A stretch of DNA of 64,000 nucleotides from a virus. The notes beneath the pieces are model-generated. The model ran no database searches and had not been told where the DNA came from. It saw nothing but the letters and a program-made list of their open reading frames with translations. The position numbers were made by a program, and so were the translations under genes. The stretch's first letter is position 1; every line of letters starts with the position of its first letter. The DNA lies in IMG/VR virus record IMGVR_UViG_3300037245_000806, positions 1 through 64,000 of that record, one strand, 5' to 3'. Of the stretch, positions 58,408-64,000 are shown in pieces.

Positions 58408-59358
58408 TCAGGCGTCGTCGCCTGCCTTGTCCTTCTTGGTTTCGTCTGGGGCACGCCCGTTGGTCACGTGCTCGCAAAGGCTGCCTGCGAGCGATGCGCC
58501 TTCGAGGATGCGCTTGGGCCTCGGCTGGCCTTCGACGGATGCGGCAATGCCCTTCTTGCCCTTTTGCGCGCCCTTCTTGGCGAGCTTCTTGGCCGCGCCC
58601 TTCTTGGCCTTCGCCTTCTTCTTGACCGTCTTGCCGCCCGCAGCGTCGGCGGTCGCCTGCCCCATCTTCGCCTTCTTGGCGGTACGGGCAATCGCGCCCT
58701 TGTGCGCCTTCTTGTACTTCTGCCACTTCTTGACGCCCGCCGGGGTGCCATCGGCGTAACCGGCAGGGTCTTTCTTGTAGTCGCCCGACTTGTAACCCTT
58801 GCCCGACGGAACGCGCTTGATGACCGACTTGTGGAGCATGGCGAGGAGCATGCGCGTGACCCTGTCCTTGCCCTTGTCGCTGCGGTTGCGAATCTTGCGG
58901 AACTCGCCCTTCTTGAACGGCCCCTTCGCCTCATCGACCTCGTAGCCCGCGAACTCCAAGGCCGCTGCGAGACGCGCCTTCTCTTCGAGCGTGTCGCCGC
59001 CGAGTTCGTTCTCAAGGTGGTACTCGAACATGGCGAGGAGGTCATCGACGTCGATGATCTTCGCGAGCGCCTCGGGGTCGAGGGTCTCGACAGGATACAG
59101 AGTCGCGCCCTCTTCGCCTTCCTTGGAGGCCTCGAACACACCGTCCTTCTCGGTGAGCCAGAGTTCCTCGAAGGTCACGATACCGGACTCGCGAACCTCG
59201 GGGTCAGCGAAGACCTCCTGAAAATCCACGCCATCGAGGAAGTCGCTGATGATTTCGCCTTCGAGGGTGAGGGTCTCCCCGTCATCCTTGAAAAGCAGGC
59301 CCATTACGTCCTGAGGATCACTGCTCGCTGCTTCGCCAACGCTAATCTCGACCGGCAT
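58408..59358 (-). CDS. Hypothetical protein with lysine/alanine-rich tail (316 aa)
   Basis: Starts MPVEISVGEA after AGGAGG. The acidic N-terminal half contrasts with a C-terminal third rich in lysine and alanine (KKKAKAKKGAAKKLAKK), like histone H1 tails or phage DNA-compacting proteins. It could bind packaged DNA (inference). It has its own predicted promoter with operator site 14 about 61 bases upstream. Confidence 0.6.
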   Translation of the reverse strand: MPVEISVGEAASSDPQDVMGLLFKDDGETLTLEGEIISDFLDGVDFQEVFADPEVRESGIVTFEELWLTEKDGVFEASKEGEEGATLYPVETLDPEALAKIIDVDDLLAMFEYHLENELGGDTLEEKARLAAALEFAGYEVDEAKGPFKKGEFRKIRNRSDKGKDRVTRMLLAMLHKSVIKRVPSGKGYKSGDYKKDPAGYADGTPAGVKKWQKYKKAHKGAIARTAKKAKMGQATADAAGGKTVKKKAKAKKGAAKKLAKKGAQKGKKGIAASVEGQPRPKRILEGASLAGSLCEHVTNGRAPDETKKDKAGDDA

Positions 59359-59396
59359 GTTACGCCTCCTTCCGAATCCCATTCGTAGTACCCGGA

Positions 59397-59425
59397 AGCT
59401 TAGCGCCGGGTGACGCGCTTGTCCA
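59397..59425 (-). promoter_or_regulatory. Predicted promoter with conserved upstream element
   Basis: TGGACA, 17 bases, TAAGCT (weak -10). Upstream GCAAAAATATGC is nearly identical to the element before the promoter at 44760-44788. The weak -10 suggests activator dependence. Confidence 0.5.
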
Positions 59426-59443
59426 GCATATTTTTGCTCACTC

Positions 59444-59458
59444 GTGACACAGTGTCAC
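59444..59458. promoter_or_regulatory. Dispersed operator-like palindrome, site 14
   Basis: GTGACACAGTGTCAC, perfect, and symmetric out to 21 bp (59441-59461). It lies three bases after the stop of the acidic 437-aa gene and about 61 bases upstream of the predicted start of the next transcript. Confidence 0.8.
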
Positions 59459-59461
59459 GAG

Positions 59462-60775
59462 CTACTCAGCGTCGGAATCGTCTTCATCGTCTTCGACTGT
59501 CTCGTATGTGACCTCGTCGCCCTTGAAGAACATCTTGACAGCGGACGCGACTGACTCGTCAAGGGTGACCTCGTAGCTGTCGCCAGTCTTGACGACCTCC
59601 GCGCTGTCGCCCGCACCGGCCTTCTGCGCGACCTCGATGAACTCCTCAATGCGCGTTGCGGGGAGGGTGACAACGACCTCACCGACACCACCGGCATCGT
59701 GTGGCTTGCGTGACTTGAACAGGCCCTTGAATTCGCCACGGTATTCCCGTGCGCCGACCTTGAGCTTGCGAATGACCATGTCCACCGCGCGGAAGTCAAC
59801 ATTCCACGTACCGTCCTTCTGCTTGGTGGGGGGGTGAATGTCCGAGACGCCGCCCTCGTAGTCGTCCAAGATAGCTTCTTTGAACTTCTTGGCGTCTGCC
59901 TGCGACTTGAAAATAACCCGAGCGCCGCGCCACTTGCCACCGGCTGCCTTCTTGCGCTCATCGACGGACTCGCCAGTGTTCTTGCCCGGCCCCGGACCGA
60001 CATCGAGGGGTTTCTTCGGCTTGGGTGCAGCCTTCGTGGGAACGCCTACCCTTGGGCTGCCCTTGCCGCCTGCGCCAGTGCTCTTGCCCGGACCCGGACC
60101 GACATCGACCGGCTTCTTCGGGGCGGGAAGCGACTTGCCAACGGCCTCGGCGATGGCGTTGGCCGCGACGAGTGCCTCGTCGTAGTTGCCCTCTGCCTTG
60201 GCGTCGTCGAAGATGCGGAGAGCCTCCATCAGCTTCTCCTGCGCGAAGTCGGCCCCGTCGAGGATTTCTTCGACCCGCTCTTGCAGTCCATCGAGGGTGC
60301 TCTCGGGCTTGAGCTTACCGTCCTCGGTCTCGTCTTCGAGGACGTAGCAGAGCGAAAGGCCCTCGGCCTCGAATGCCTCTGACTTCTCAGTGGCATCCTC
60401 GGCGGTAAGGCTGCACGCGTCGGAAATGACCACACCGGTTTCCATCTGGACGAGCACGTATTCCTCAGTGTCGCCCTCGTTGGTGTCATCATCGTCATCA
60501 TCGTCATCGTCGAAGGTTTCGCCCGATGCGGGAAGGTCAGCAATCTCGAAGGCACCGCCGTGGCCCATGAAGATCGCATGGCCGGGACTCGCGATTGCGA
60601 AGCCGTCATGCATCTCGTAGACGTCACCGGGCTCCTCGTCGAACTCCTCGAAGAGCGATACCGACGCTTCACGCGCAAGCAGCTGCGGTGACTCACCGGA
60701 TTCATCGATTTGATCGGCGGAATGAACTTCGATAACCGTCCTGCCAAAAGCAGCCTCGACCTGAGCCTTGGACAT
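59462..60775 (-). CDS. Acidic multidomain hypothetical protein (437 aa)
   Basis: Starts MSKAQVEAAF after GAGGGGAG. Acidic N-terminal half with nine consecutive aspartates; a proline/glycine-rich linker with two DVGPGPGK repeats; then a compact alpha/beta domain of about 130 residues (WRGARVIFKSQADAKKFKEA). The acidic stretch suggests binding to a basic partner, possibly the lysine-rich product of the next gene (inference). Not recognised. Confidence 0.6.
   Translation of the reverse strand: MSKAQVEAAFGRTVIEVHSADQIDESGESPQLLAREASVSLFEEFDEEPGDVYEMHDGFAIASPGHAIFMGHGGAFEIADLPASGETFDDDDDDDDDTNEGDTEEYVLVQMETGVVISDACSLTAEDATEKSEAFEAEGLSLCYVLEDETEDGKLKPESTLDGLQERVEEILDGADFAQEKLMEALRIFDDAKAEGNYDEALVAANAIAEAVGKSLPAPKKPVDVGPGPGKSTGAGGKGSPRVGVPTKAAPKPKKPLDVGPGPGKNTGESVDERKKAAGGKWRGARVIFKSQADAKKFKEAILDDYEGGVSDIHPPTKQKDGTWNVDFRAVDMVIRKLKVGAREYRGEFKGLFKSRKPHDAGGVGEVVVTLPATRIEEFIEVAQKAGAGDSAEVVKTGDSYEVTLDESVASAVKMFFKGDEVTYETVEDDEDDSDAE
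59981..60125 (-). repeat. Two direct repeats encoding DVGPGPGK linkers
   Basis: Two copies of about 42 bp, 102 bp apart, encode KKP(V/L)DVGPGPGK(S/N)TG. They form a flexible linker between the acidic part and the C-terminal domain. Confidence 0.7.
60485..60511 (-). repeat. Trinucleotide repeat encoding nine aspartates
   Basis: Nine GAC/GAT codons in a row within the acidic gene. The codons alternate, so this is less slip-prone than a pure repeat. Confidence 0.85.
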
Positions 60776-60805
60776 TCGATTCTCCCCTCGTAGCCTGAAG
60801 ACCAC

Positions 60806-60833
60806 ATCATGCACGGAGCGAATACTAAGTCAA
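60806..60833 (-). promoter_or_regulatory. Predicted promoter of the acidic gene
   Basis: TTGACT, 16 bases, CATGAT, with CTCGAAAGGGC upstream. Leader of about 24 bases to the ATG at 60775. No palindrome is attached. Confidence 0.45.
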
Positions 60834-61037
60834 GCCCTTTCGAGCGGAATTTATGACCTTCCGCAGGGTGCCGCTGGACTTGGATTTCGTTACGCGTTTT
60901 CGCGCCTCCGCGCATCGCTGAGAAAGCGTGTCTGCCTCTAGAAGTGAATTCAAATTGGTGGCCAACTCCGCAACAAACGCCGCACGGTCTTTACGACTCG
61001 TGTCGATACACCACGAAATGAATTCTCCATACTCCAA
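60825..61037 (-). CDS. Hypothetical protein (70 aa)
   Basis: Reads from a TTG start after GAAGGG. Helical, with a basic second half. The -35 box of the next promoter lies at its 3' end. Not recognised. Confidence 0.5.
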   Translation of the reverse strand: MEYGEFISWCIDTSRKDRAAFVAELATNLNSLLEADTLSQRCAEARKRVTKSKSSGTLRKVINSARKGLT

Positions 61038-61064
61038 CCTGCCCTTCCCTTCTCCCCCCGTAGC

Positions 61065-61580
61065 TTAACAACCCCCGGCCTTCCGCATACGCTCGCGAAT
61101 ACTCATGCGAGATTTCTTGCGCACACCTCCGCTCGATTTCTTGCGAACGCCCGCACTTGGCTTCTTGGTGGTCAGGCCTGCATGCTGCTTCAGCACCGTG
61201 AGCGCTTTCAACGTGTGGAGATTGACGTCTACTTCGTTGAGCAACTCCGTATCGAACCGCTCGATTGTGCGCACGATACCGGCGAGGGTGGAAGCTTCCA
61301 TTGGCTCACTGCCGAAGAGCAACTCGGAGGCGAGGTATCGCGTTTGCTGTTGCGGGAAATACATAAGCACGGCTAGAAGCGCGTCTTCAAGGTCTTGCGG
61401 CAGCTTCGATGTTGACGTATGTGTAGGTGTGCTGCGCAGAGGCGGGGCAGACGAGGCGCGCTTGCGCAGCTTCACGCCCTCATTGGGCTTTACGCGCTTG
61501 CGGAGGCGTACACCCGAGTTTGCCGTCGCACGTGCATTCGTGCTGCATTTCGCCGACGAGGTTGCGGAGCCGCTTTTCAT
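61065..61580 (-). CDS. Basic hypothetical protein (171 aa)
   Basis: ATG after AGAAGG. Serine/arginine-rich ends surround a helical core (residues about 58-130). The tail carries two KKSxGGVRKKS-like repeats. It overlaps the small membrane protein gene by 101 bases in another frame. Possibly nucleic-acid binding (inference). Confidence 0.55.
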   Translation of the reverse strand: MKSGSATSSAKCSTNARATANSGVRLRKRVKPNEGVKLRKRASSAPPLRSTPTHTSTSKLPQDLEDALLAVLMYFPQQQTRYLASELLFGSEPMEASTLAGIVRTIERFDTELLNEVDVNLHTLKALTVLKQHAGLTTKKPSAGVRKKSSGGVRKKSRMSIRERMRKAGGC

Positions 61581-61686
61581 TCATTGCCTTCTCTCGAACC
61601 GTTCTCCTGAGTCGCCAGTTCTGTACTGCCTGCACGACAACCAACACGTACAGCACAATGATTACGGCTGCGCAGGGTATTGACAT
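61480..61686 (-). CDS. Small membrane protein (68 aa)
   Basis: One N-terminal membrane helix (residues about 5-21: CAAVIIVLYVLVVVQAV), then a charged helix and a cysteine pair (CTCDGKLGC). Strong ribosome binding site GGGGGAGGAGG. Its promoter contains operator site 15. Its shape recalls i-spanins or small phage membrane effectors. The 101-base overlap with the next gene also recalls nested lysis genes, but no lipobox is seen there. Confidence 0.6.
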   Translation of the reverse strand: MSIPCAAVIIVLYVLVVVQAVQNWRLRRTVREKAMNEKRLRNLVGEMQHECTCDGKLGCTPPQARKAQ

Positions 61687-61707
61687 AACGCCTCCTCCCC
61701 CTGTAGC

Positions 61708-61735
61708 AGAATAGCAATCGGTAACACAGTGTCAA
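61708..61735 (-). promoter_or_regulatory. Predicted promoter with embedded operator
   Basis: TTGACA, 16 bases, TATTCT. The -35 box is the left half of operator site 15, as at 13900-13927. Predicted leader of about 15 bases. Confidence 0.55.
61721..61735. promoter_or_regulatory. Dispersed operator-like palindrome, site 15
   Basis: GTAACACAGTGTCAA. It lies two bases after the stop of the nuclease-like gene and overlaps the -35 box of the promoter at 61708-61735. Confidence 0.75.
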
Positions 61736-61737
61736 GG

Positions 61738-62553
61738 TCATCTGCTCCCATGGAGTAATCGCCAAAACTTCCTCAAGCTCTTCTTCCCATACAGGTGCTT
61801 CGGAAGAAGCGCGTGTATCGGGAAGCTCGGAACAACGTGATTGTACACCTGCACATTCCGCAGTGCGCCTGTCCGGGGAGCGTAGCCGTCTGTCGAATCA
61901 AACCAGCGCAGCAACCATTCCTTCCAGCCCTCCCGCAAACCGCGAAGCTGGTGCGGCCTGATCCGGCGGAAGTCGCCACGCCATTGCGCGCCGTCCTCAA
62001 GGCGACACTGCGCAAGAATGGCTAGGACCACGGCGAAGTCGAGCACGTAACATTCGTTGACATGCTGCGCGAGCGCGTACTGAAGCTCGCTCTGATACTC
62101 AAAGTCGCCAACCTTCTCCTTGATGCCGTGGACCCAGAAGACGAAGAGCATCGCGGGGTTCGGGTCGAGCCCCCGATGCACGGGTTCATACGCCTCCGTC
62201 AATTGCATGTAGTTATCTATCGCCCGTTCATGCAGGAAGAAGTGTCGGCCCCGTGGCCCGGTCGCCTTACACTCAATGAAGAATTCACCGTTGGCCTCAA
62301 TGTGATCGGGGCACAGGTCTGCGTTGGAATCGTTGACGTATCGATTAGCGCCATTCACGCCGAAGAGGTGGCTCGTGAGTTCCTCGAAGAAGTCGCCGAC
62401 AATCACGGAGCCATGCCAAGACCCGCGCACCTCGGGGTCGTCCCACGGGTCACCCCCGTCGTCTTTACCGCCAGCAGACGTGAGGGACATTTGATCGAAG
62501 CGCGCCCTGTTCCGAGGCAGCTTCTTCGGTGGAGTCTCAGGTTCTTTTGCCAC
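61738..62553 (-). CDS. PD-(D/E)XK nuclease-like protein
   Basis: 271 residues, GTG start after AGAGG. A core with E57/E58, D79 and E94-C-K96 (NADLCPDH, then FFIECKATG) fits the PD-(D/E)XK nuclease fold, as in Holliday junction resolvases and restriction-type enzymes. Downstream helices are basic. Its role might be DNA processing for recombination or packaging (inference). Confidence 0.65.
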   Translation of the reverse strand: MAKEPETPPKKLPRNRARFDQMSLTSAGGKDDGGDPWDDPEVRGSWHGSVIVGDFFEELTSHLFGVNGANRYVNDSNADLCPDHIEANGEFFIECKATGPRGRHFFLHERAIDNYMQLTEAYEPVHRGLDPNPAMLFVFWVHGIKEKVGDFEYQSELQYALAQHVNECYVLDFAVVLAILAQCRLEDGAQWRGDFRRIRPHQLRGLREGWKEWLLRWFDSTDGYAPRTGALRNVQVYNHVVPSFPIHALLPKHLYGKKSLRKFWRLLHGSR

Positions 62554-62575
62554 GGTACCTCTGGGGGGTCAATGT

Positions 62576-62893
62576 TTAGAATGCGCGCTGAACCTCAGCG
62601 TCACTCGGTAATGGGCCATCAGCACCTACGAGCGGGACTGACACTTCAATGGACCCGAAGACTGTAGTAAAGAACGTGATGTGATCCTCGTGTACGCGAC
62701 TTATCACCTTGAGGCTCGGGTCGTCCACGATCTTTTCCATCGCCTTGCAGAGCGTCTCAGACACCTTCATGCGTGCCTCGACGATCTCAGAGGGTGTCGG
62801 AGAATCCCCAAGTTGCTTCGTCAGTTCCTCCGTGAGTTCCTCGCTGAGTGCTGCGCCAGCACGGCATAAGAGCGCCAGTGTGTTCTCAGTCAT
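62576..62893 (-). CDS. Hypothetical protein (105 aa)
   Basis: Starts MTENTLALLC (second of two ATGs after GGAGG). Helical first half (ELTEELTKQLGD), beta-rich end with ISRVHEDHITFFTTVFG. Not recognised. Confidence 0.6.
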   Translation of the reverse strand: MTENTLALLCRAGAALSEELTEELTKQLGDSPTPSEIVEARMKVSETLCKAMEKIVDDPSLKVISRVHEDHITFFTTVFGSIEVSVPLVGADGPLPSDAEVQRAF

Positions 62894-62903
62894 CATGCCT
62901 CCA

Positions 62904-63620
62904 TTATCCTGCGAGTACCGCGCCGAAGCGCTGTAGTGTTTCCATGGCTTCCGCTGAGATAGCAAGCTTTGGCTTGCCGCCATAGAGCGCCGCGAACTTC
63001 TCCTGCTTCGTGAGCTTGAACTCCTTCATGAGCTTCACCACCATTGACTCGCCGTACTCTGACGGCGGAAGACTCTGCACAAGCCCCATACCGTGGGGAG
63101 GCTCCATACCAGCGCATGAATCCCAGACCACCCCGGCTGCCTGCTGCTGTATACCGAAGTTCTTCACATTCGTGACTATCGCCGCCATCATCTTGTCCTC
63201 GGCCTCGGCGAAGTCGATACCGCCCATGTGCGCCACGTCCTTGGGGAAGTGAACCTGCTTGAGCCCCGGCAGGATAGACTTCGGCAGGGACTTAACCGCA
63301 GACGCGTTACCGTACAAAACATCGTGTAGCTGCCCCTTGAAAGCTGAGGGATGATGCTGGCCGACGATCACCCCGGACGCTGTCTCCAACGCTTTCGCTT
63401 CCAGCCATGCCTTGGCAGCGGACTCAGTCATTTCCAGACACATCTGGTCATACGCGTGGTCGGTGATTGCGAAAAGCTCCGCGAGGCACTTGCCACCACA
63501 GTACAACCGATACTGCAAGGTACAGAGGGACATGCTGCCCACACACATGATATCGTAGCTGTTCCCCTGAAACACGAATGACTTCACAGACGTGCCCGGA
63601 AGCAGCTTGGAATGTGTCAT
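62904..63620 (-). CDS. Hypothetical protein (238 aa), paralogue of its neighbour
   Basis: ATG overlaps the upstream stop after CGGAGG. Residues about 30-60 (TLQYRLYCGGKCLAEL) and the C-terminal METLQRFGAVL resemble matching parts of the gene at 63617. Several cysteines in the N-terminal half. Function unknown. Confidence 0.6.
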   Translation of the reverse strand: MTHSKLLPGTSVKSFVFQGNSYDIMCVGSMSLCTLQYRLYCGGKCLAELFAITDHAYDQMCLEMTESAAKAWLEAKALETASGVIVGQHHPSAFKGQLHDVLYGNASAVKSLPKSILPGLKQVHFPKDVAHMGGIDFAEAEDKMMAAIVTNVKNFGIQQQAAGVVWDSCAGMEPPHGMGLVQSLPPSEYGESMVVKLMKEFKLTKQEKFAALYGGKPKLAISAEAMETLQRFGAVLAG

Positions 63621-64000
63621 GAGTCGTCCTCCGATAGAACTGCACCGAAACGATTGAGCGTGCGCATGGCCATGGGCGTCAGGGCCTTGACGATCACAGC
63701 CTTCTCCTTCACCGTGACGTCCTTCTTGAAATCAATATCGCCCGGCGTGAACGTGAAGTCACCGGTAAAGGACACACGCACGTGCTCGTTGCCATGCATG
63801 AACTCGTACTGTGTCGGCCACAGTTTCATCAGACCACGCTCAGCAAGCACCTCACCCGCAGCATCGAGGTAGCAGAGCGTACCGTCCTGCTTGTGGCCTC
63901 CGCTGAGAATGGGCGGGTCGAATACTGTCTGCCGCCACTCCATGAGCTTCTGAAACTCCATCGAATCCGCAGGGACTATGACGCTAAGCTCAACGTCGGG
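63617..64000 (-). CDS. Hypothetical protein, C-terminal part
   Basis: The frame is open to the right edge of the window. The internal ATG at 63961 has no ribosome binding site, and the 13 upstream codons look coding (ELSVIVPADS), so the gene starts outside. It shares GEVLAE and the ending MRTLNRFGAVL with the next gene, indicating a tandem duplication. Confidence 0.6.
   Translation of the reverse strand, partial: PDVELSVIVPADSMEFQKLMEWRQTVFDPPILSGGHKQDGTLCYLDAAGEVLAERGLMKLWPTQYEFMHGNEHVRVSFTGDFTFTPGDIDFKKDVTVKEKAVIVKALTPMAMRTLNRFGAVLSEDDS

Noticed and set aside
1-64000. Many open frames of 60-590 codons on the plus strand
   Set aside because: They lie antisense to well-supported minus-strand genes, lack consistent ribosome binding sites and have low-complexity or arginine/serine-rich products typical of GC-rich shadows. 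The longest, 28790-30568, mirrors the tape measure gene.
1-64000. tRNA genes, CRISPR arrays, insertion sequences, integrase and attachment sites
   Set aside because: I looked for cloverleaf-like intergenic stretches, regular direct repeats, transposase or recombinase motifs and flanking repeats and saw none. Intergenic gaps are mostly too short.

Overview
The window is part of the genome of a contractile-tailed (myovirus-type) double-stranded DNA phage. Every supported gene, about 75 including partial ones, lies on the minus strand and is read from high to low coordinates. Genes are tightly packed, with many stop/start overlaps of the TGATG, TAATG and GTGA kinds and strong AGGAGG-type ribosome binding sites. 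Structural proteins are T4-like in type: gp23-like capsid, gp21-like protease, gp19-like tube, sheath, gp25, a gp5/gpV spike and a gpD/gp27 hub. A lipobox-bearing spanin-like protein points to a Gram-negative host (inference). I saw no tRNA, rRNA, CRISPR array, insertion sequence, integrase, portal or terminase, so packaging genes probably lie beyond the right edge.

Layout in the direction of transcription. 64000-61000: tandem paralogues of unknown function, a PD-(D/E)XK nuclease-like protein and a small membrane protein. 60800-57500: acidic and lysine-rich proteins of unknown role. 57500-53350: a zeta-toxin/polynucleotide-kinase-like protein, then a tandem pair of ParB-domain DNA methyltransferase homologues, one apparently active and one with its catalytic motif lost. 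53300-45550: a single 2,583-residue protein with a perfect Nudix box, a PI3K/HipA-like kinase core and many beta-rich stretches. 45500-39600: capsid module with a fused protease-scaffold and the major capsid protein. 39600-31400: neck, tube, sheath and a tail chaperone with a likely +1 frameshift. 31400-16500: tape measure, baseplate and fibres. 16500-14600: fibre chaperone and lysis genes. 14600-1: accessory and DNA-metabolism genes, with many tiny zinc-ribbon proteins, a 998-residue orphan, an XRE regulator with its own promoter and terminator, a RecQ-like helicase and an NrdR-like regulator.

The most striking feature is a 15-bp palindrome, GTRACACTGTGTYAC, found at 15 places. It sits only between genes: it often contains the stop codon of the upstream gene and lies just before the ribosome binding site of the next. 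In some places it contains the -35 box of a sigma70-like promoter; in others it is centred about 61 bp upstream or about 15 bp downstream of a predicted start site. This looks like a genome-wide operator network comparable to the stoperators of mycobacteriophage L5. The only DNA-binding regulators seen in the window are the 85-residue XRE protein and the NrdR-like protein; the XRE protein is the better candidate to read it (inference).

All promoter, operator and terminator calls are by eye. Protein calls rest on motifs and gene order, not on database searches.
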